Positions 59,917-64,000 of a DNA stretch of 64,000 bases are shown here, piece after piece. Within the stretch, counting starts at the first letter, position 1; the number at the start of each line of letters is the position of its first letter. The stretch covers positions 4,650,001 to 4,714,000 of the forward strand of contig OY969916.1 of assembly GCA_963704535.1 (NCBI GenBank). Reading direction: 5' to 3'. The position numbers and the translations under genes were made by a program. This DNA comes from G963704535 sp963704535. Its GTDB lineage: Bacteria > Chloroflexota > Chloroflexia > Chloroflexales > Roseiflexaceae. The notes below the pieces were generated by a model. The model had not been told where the DNA came from. It saw only the letters and a program-made list of their open reading frames with translations, and did no database searches.

Positions 59917-61855
59917 ATGAATGTCGATGCTGATCTCGAAAGAACCTACTTAGCTGAAGAGCTGCGGCTGCTCGGGGAGGTGCTTGAGGCGGTGGCATCG
60001 TCTGCTAGCCTGTACGATGTTATTCAGACAGTTGGCTATGGTATTAAAGATCTGCTGCCATCCCGAACGGTGGCAGACGATCAGCTTGATGCTTCTGAAT
60101 GATCAAAATCTGTCGCTTGATCTGTACCAGATCCATGGCCAGCCGACCACCTCCTATTGGAGCAATGTCCGTAAAGGAACGTTAACTGCTGGACGCGACC
60201 TGGGGGTCAAGGTGGAGTTTCTGGCTGGTGGCGCAGCCGCGCAGGCTGAGATGCTGGAGCAAGGTATTGGCCAGCAGATACACGGGATCGCAGTGGCACC
60301 TATCGACGCAGCCGGGCTGGAGCCACTTATTTGTCGAGCACGACAGGCGAATATTCCAGTGGTAACATATGACACGCCGCCTGTAGATGGTAGTCAATCT
60401 CTTGTTTACATCGGCACTGATAATGTCGCCGCAGGACAATTGGCCGGCGAAGTAATGCTGCAACTGCTTCCGAAAGGGGGACTGGTCGCCGCCTCAGCCA
60501 ACTCGCTCCACGCTAACAACGGCTGTCAACGCATCCAGGGTTTTAGCCAGGCAGTTGCCGGTACGCCGATCATGATGCTGCCGCCGTTTGACGATGGGTA
60601 TGATGCTGCGCTCGGTGAGCAACGTGCGGGTGTTGTCCTTGCTCAGTACCCGCACCTCGCTGGCGCGTTTGGCGCATGTGGTGCTAACGCGCCGACTTGG
60701 GGTAAGGCGATCAAGGCTGCTGGGCTTTCCGACCATGTCAAACTGGTTGGCTTCGACGTGGGAGCCGATACTATCGCCATGCTCAAAGAGGCTACGGCGC
60801 AGGCGGTGATCGCTCAGCGTGAATATGATATGGGATATCGAAGCGTATTGACCTTATGCCAGTTGATCACCGGCGGTGTGAAGTCGACACTTGCCCAACT
60901 ACCGCCGACGCGAATGGTCGATACGGGCGTTGATGTTGTGACCCTTGGTCGGACACCTTGGTCGATTGCACTGGCTGACTATATTACGAGGGTAGCTACC
61001 ACTCGGCTGCGTGAGCCAGCCACACGCCAAGCAGTTGCGCGCTACGGACAGCCGATCAAAGTCTTGGTGATTGGCATGGCGGACCAGTCCGAGACAGACA
61101 CTGCTCAGCAGCGCCTCACTATGCACCCAGAGTCACTCATCGCAGAGATTATAATGACTGAACAGTCAAAGGTCATCAATCCGTTTGCTCCTGATGCTGC
61201 CCATTACGCTGACGTTCACCTTGCCCGCGAGAAAAACGTACGTACGCTTGTTAGCATTCCGTTGATTGGCGGGGGCAAGGTGTTAGGGGCGATGTGCCTG
61301 GAGAGCAAGGTAGCCAGTGCCTGCACGTCGGCGGGTCTAGCGGTGTTTGAGCGGATTGCCAGCGCCGTCTCGGTGATGATCGCAAATGCGCTATTATTTG
61401 GTCAACTTGTGGAGCGCACTCGGGAGCTTGAGAGCGCCTACCAGCGCCAGGAAAGGATGTTCCAGACGATTAGTGAGCTCTCAAGCCCGGTCGCGCCAAT
61501 CACGAGAGGCATTTTGGTATTGCCCTTGGTTGGAACAATCGACACAAACCGAACCGGGCGCATTATGGAGACTCTATTGCAGGAAATAAGTGCTCGCCAG
61601 GCCCAGGTGGTGCTGATTGATATCACGGGAGTGTCAATAGTAGATACATACGTGGCCAATCACCTATTGCAAGCGGCGCAGGCGGCCCAACTCCTGGGTG
61701 CGGAAGTTGTGCTGGTAGGGATTACCCCGATTGTAGCGCAAACAATCGTCACGTTGGGCATGGACCTCGGTCATCTTACCACCCGTGCCGACCTAGAGAG
61801 TGGGTTTACCTATGCTCTATCGCGCATGAAGGGTCGGCTCGTCTTTGTGCAATGA
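59917..61855 (+). pseudogene. GAF domain with inserted sugar-binding domain, plus RsbR-type STAS; one frameshift
   Basis: ATG 59917 (AGAGG upstream) encodes LLGEVLEAVASSASLYDVIQ and GIKDLLPSRTV, the first third of a GAF domain; near 60075 the frame shifts and continues LMLLNDQNLSL. Then a complete Peripla_BP_4 domain follows without signal peptide (YQIHGQPTTSYWSNVRKGTL; IAVAPIDAAGLEPLI; TDNVAAGQLAGEVML). The rest of the GAF domain resumes (HYADVHLAREKNVRTLVSIPLIGGGKVLGAMCLESK), then a STAS domain with DITGVSIVDTYVANHLLQAA, which keeps both RsbR-type Thr positions. A cytosolic stressosome-type regulator with a nested ligand-binding domain. The stop is at 61855. Confidence 0.8.
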
Positions 61856-61861
61856 CTTGAG

Positions 61862-62324
61862 CACAGAACACTAGTGCTATTGATGCGCCAGGCGACCGCA
61901 CGAGAACCAGCCCCATTGGCGATGCTCGACCAACTGGGAGGCGTTGGCCGAATTACACCCCGGCCCCTTTCACATCTTTGGCCTCTGCAACCTTGATGCG
62001 ATCGAGCGGCTGGCGATGAGCGTGCCAGGTGGCTGCGGCTCTGTGCCGCTTATGGCGTCAGTTGACAATTCCACGTGGCTTGATGCCCCGCGTTACGGTC
62101 AGGCGACCTTTATTCATCAGACGACAGACGCGATGTGGGCCTCCCATGCGAGTCGGCTGGAGTTTGCGGCCGAGTGGGATAGTACGGGGCGTTGTGTCGA
62201 GGCCGCCAGAGCAATCGCCATCTTCTGCGCGCAGCAGCGCGCCGTTGTCCGCTCCTGGGACGAAGCGCGCGAGCTACTGCCGATCTTCCACGCTCGTTAC
62301 ACCGCGCGGGCACAAGCACGCTAG
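61862..62324 (+). pseudogene. C-terminal fragment of the TIM-barrel protein
   Basis: From LMRQATAREPAPLAMLDQL (with a shift near 61940) through FHIFGLCNLDAIERLAMSVPG, WLDAPRYGQATFIHQ and EFAAEWDSTGRCVEAARAIA to ARYTARAQAR. It aligns with residues about 140-280 of the 39597 protein. Confidence 0.78.
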
Positions 62325-62393
62325 CGTTCGAGACGGCGCCGGGGCGCTCCCCGGCCACCTGATCACTCGACCACCAAACGGATAGCACTGCAA

Positions 62394-62720
62394 TGAGCTA
62401 CAACGTCCCGATCAAGGTGCTCAACTCTTGCCTCCGGTTGCGCCCATAGGCAGCGACCAATCTACCTCTTGCCGTCTCCACGGCGCTGCTGGCATTGGAA
62501 GCCAGCCGGCCTGGCACGCTCGATGATGGAACACCGGCGACTGTAAATTACAGCGACGACGATCGCGGAGGCGAGCGAGGCCGTCGGCTGGGCGGCGAGT
62601 TGGCCGGCGTGACCACCAGCGACTGGCTGTGCATCCCCTGGTCGGGCTGCTCGATTGGGCCGTGGCAGTTGGGCCGTTCCTGATGCCTGAAGGAATAGCT
62701 TTGGTTGGGCCTCCCTCGAA
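62394..62720 (+). pseudogene. Decayed copy of the 40503 gene
   Basis: ATGAGCTACAACGTCCCGATC... matches the start of the 40503 gene for about 45 bp, but a TAG follows at the 17th codon (CGCCCATAG); later pieces (LALEASRPGTLDDGTPATV) are in another frame. Same order relative to the TIM-barrel fragment as in the 39-41 kb copy. Confidence 0.75.
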
Positions 62721-62755
62721 CATCTGCGTTAGGTCTTCTCCTTCCGATGCCGTCC

Positions 62756-63181
62756 CTACCCACAGGCCATGCGCTGATCAAGTTGCCACACCCGCGCATT
62801 CTCGTGCATCGGTGGGCCGTCGTCACAATAGCGGGCAACGGTATCGAGCAACAGGTCGAGCCGCAGCGGCTTGGCGAGATATTCGGGAATGCGCAGGTCT
62901 GCGGCACCGCCCGCGAGATCACGGGCTGCCGAGATCAAGACCACCGGAATCGTCGCCAGGCGTGGGTGCTCAAGCTGCCGCAGCCGAAAGGCTCGACCAT
63001 CCAGCGTGGGCATCAGCAGATCCAGCAGGATGAGATCGGGCAGCGGCTGCATCTGCTCAAGCAGGAACAGCGCTGCGGCTCCATCAGCAGCACTTACCAG
63101 ATCATGCCCATCATCCAGCAAGGCATCGACGAGCCAGGCTCGTACCGCAGCATCATCATCGACCACGCAGATTCGTCCCAT
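62756..63181 (-). CDS. Stand-alone response regulator receiver protein
   Basis: 141 residues. The receiver has RICVVDDDAAVRAWLVDALLDDGH, phospho-acceptor Asp in DLILLDLLMPTLDGRAF, the Thr/Ser position in VVLISAARD and Lys in YLAKPLRLD. No output domain. GGAGGG precedes the ATG. No kinase gene is adjacent. Confidence 0.9.
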   Translation of the reverse strand: MGRICVVDDDAAVRAWLVDALLDDGHDLVSAADGAAALFLLEQMQPLPDLILLDLLMPTLDGRAFRLRQLEHPRLATIPVVLISAARDLAGGAADLRIPEYLAKPLRLDLLLDTVARYCDDGPPMHENARVWQLDQRMACG

Positions 63182-63412
63182 CTTCCCTCCATCGATTGAG
63201 TGGGGTGCCGAGCAGGCACACGGCTGAATCGCATCTCACGATGAAACAGGGGCGAACGTGGCCTACAGATACAAGAGCAGCAGACGGGGCACCAGGGACA
63301 GACGGGGCACGGAATGCCGGCAACAGGGCGAACGCGGTAGCAGTAGTATAGCAGATCTGTCCAGGGTTCCAGGCGTCGATCGGAAGGAAAGTCGCGACGA
63401 CCGCGGCTGTGC

Positions 63413-63566
63413 TATACTCACCCCAACGAAAAACCCGCCTCCTTCCTTGGCCGGTAGAGGCGGGCTTCCGTGTATTCGTTTGGCGTTGCGCCTGCCTCCA
63501 TAGTAGCACCCCTCCCGCCTCCTGGCAAGGTGCTGGCAGCGCGCCGCCCTGCTGTCGTACTGAACC
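63413..63566 (+). promoter_or_regulatory. Promoter and structured leader of the right-edge STAND-type gene
   Basis: TATACT (63413-63418), then CCCGCCTC (63434-63441) / GAGGCGGG (63457-63464), then CATAGTAGCA and CCTGGCAAGG before the ATG. Order and sequence resemble 41528-41681. Read on the minus strand the hairpin is followed by GTTTTTCG and looks like a terminator. Confidence 0.6.
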
Positions 63567-64000
63567 AATGGTCAGACTCAGCCCGGAAGACATCGCCCAA
63601 CAACAGGTGCTGCTGGCGACCCACCGCCGGACACTGGCGCACCTGATGAAGCAGGCGGCGCATTTCAGCGCCGGCCATCTCCCCGCGCACATCGCCAGCG
63701 GCATCGATGAGGCCCGTGCTGAGATCGTGCAGATCAAGGCCGTGCTGCGTGAAAATGGCGTGACCGTCGCTGATCACGTGAATGACAGGCCGGCGTCGGG
63801 AGTATTAGTGTCGCGGCTGCCAGAGAAGGAGCGCTGTAACCGCCTGGCGATGATCGAGAAGGTGCGGCTCGCCTGGATCGAGGGCGTCCTCAAGAAATCG
63901 CTGCTGGGCGAGGCGCTGATTGCCCTCGACCTCGCCGAGCGAGAAGGAGCAGTGCTCAGACCCTACGGTATCGCCCGCCGGCGCCCGGACCAGGAAGATA
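63567..64000 (+). CDS. N-terminal part of a STAND/NACHT-associated protein (cut by window edge)
   Basis: ATG 63567 opens a frame that runs to the window edge (about 144 codons): MVRLSPEDIAQQQVLLATHR, TLAHLMKQAAHFSAGHLPAHIASGIDEARAEIVQIK, then CNRLAMIEKVRLAWIEGVLKKSLLGEALIALDLAEREGAV. These two helical modules occur at the N-terminus of NACHT/STAND proteins in Chloroflexota as effector-associated domains; the NTPase would lie beyond the edge. The leader is shared with the STAND gene at 41682. No obvious Shine-Dalgarno. Confidence 0.7.

Noticed and set aside
1..64000. tRNA or rRNA genes
   Set aside because: No stretch with a convincing T-arm/anticodon arrangement or conserved rRNA sequence was found by eye on either strand.

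Overview
The window looks like GC-rich bacterial DNA, most plausibly from a Chloroflexota bacterium (Chloroflexia-like). That assignment is an inference from the mix of families: RsbR-type STAS proteins fused to sugar-binding and GAF domains, very large STAND NTPases, F420/LLM-type oxidoreductases, DUF2306, Excalibur and FG-GAP secreted proteins. No rRNA, tRNA or ribosomal protein gene was seen that would settle it.

Positions 1-2730 are the edge of a Tn3-family transposon: a transposase cut by the window edge, a tyrosine recombinase (TnpI-like) and a dif-like recombination site, followed by two tandem palindromic MITE-like repeats. Positions 2820-21950 form a metal and metalloid resistance island. 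It contains arsM, an ArsO-like flavoprotein, a minus-strand operon arsR::arsC - arsC - gap - arsJ - pstS-like (arsenate reduction plus the 1-arseno-3-phosphoglycerate export route), a MerR regulon of small Cys-containing proteins, a thioredoxin and small membrane proteins, a second flavoprotein/MFS pair with a duplicated Cys-rich tail, an organomercurial lyase operon whose first structural gene reads through an in-frame UGA (candidate selenoprotein), and an arsR/ArsO-like/SigZ group. Five promoters share the 19-bp-spacer MerR architecture and one palindrome, which makes the MerR regulon visible directly in DNA.

Positions 21950-29500 hold a DesK/DesR-like two-component pair in one operon with a membrane protein and a PEP-synthase/rifampicin-phosphotransferase-like enzyme, then decayed genes, among them a truncated extra copy of the MerR-regulated gene. 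Positions 29500-35100 hold an AfsR-like STAND regulator and secreted small proteins.

Positions 35250-47200 are an accessory element. Two divergent operons start from a 24-bp perfect inverted repeat that carries consensus promoters in both directions. The plus operon encodes a PP-loop (PAPS-reductase-like) protein broken by a 149-bp MITE with a 5-bp target duplication, an unknown protein, a phage-type TIM-barrel (TGT-like) protein and decayed copies. Parts of this module recur at 41 kb, 46-47 kb, 58.5 kb and 62 kb. A 1428-residue STAND NTPase with about 22 near-identical helical repeats follows, and its 5' leader is shared with a second STAND-type gene that runs off the right edge.

Positions 47700-63200 carry a repeat-rich FG-GAP protein, a membrane Mrr-like nuclease, a ComEC-like metallo-beta-lactamase hydrolase with DUF3006, house-keeping type enzymes (nitroreductase, LLM oxidoreductase, DinB, SRAP), a Peripla_BP/GAF/STAS stress regulator and a lone receiver domain. 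Many otherwise good genes carry a single frameshift (arsJ, the FAD protein, DUF2269-like, serine hydrolase, SRAP, GAF/STAS), which could be real decay or assembly error.
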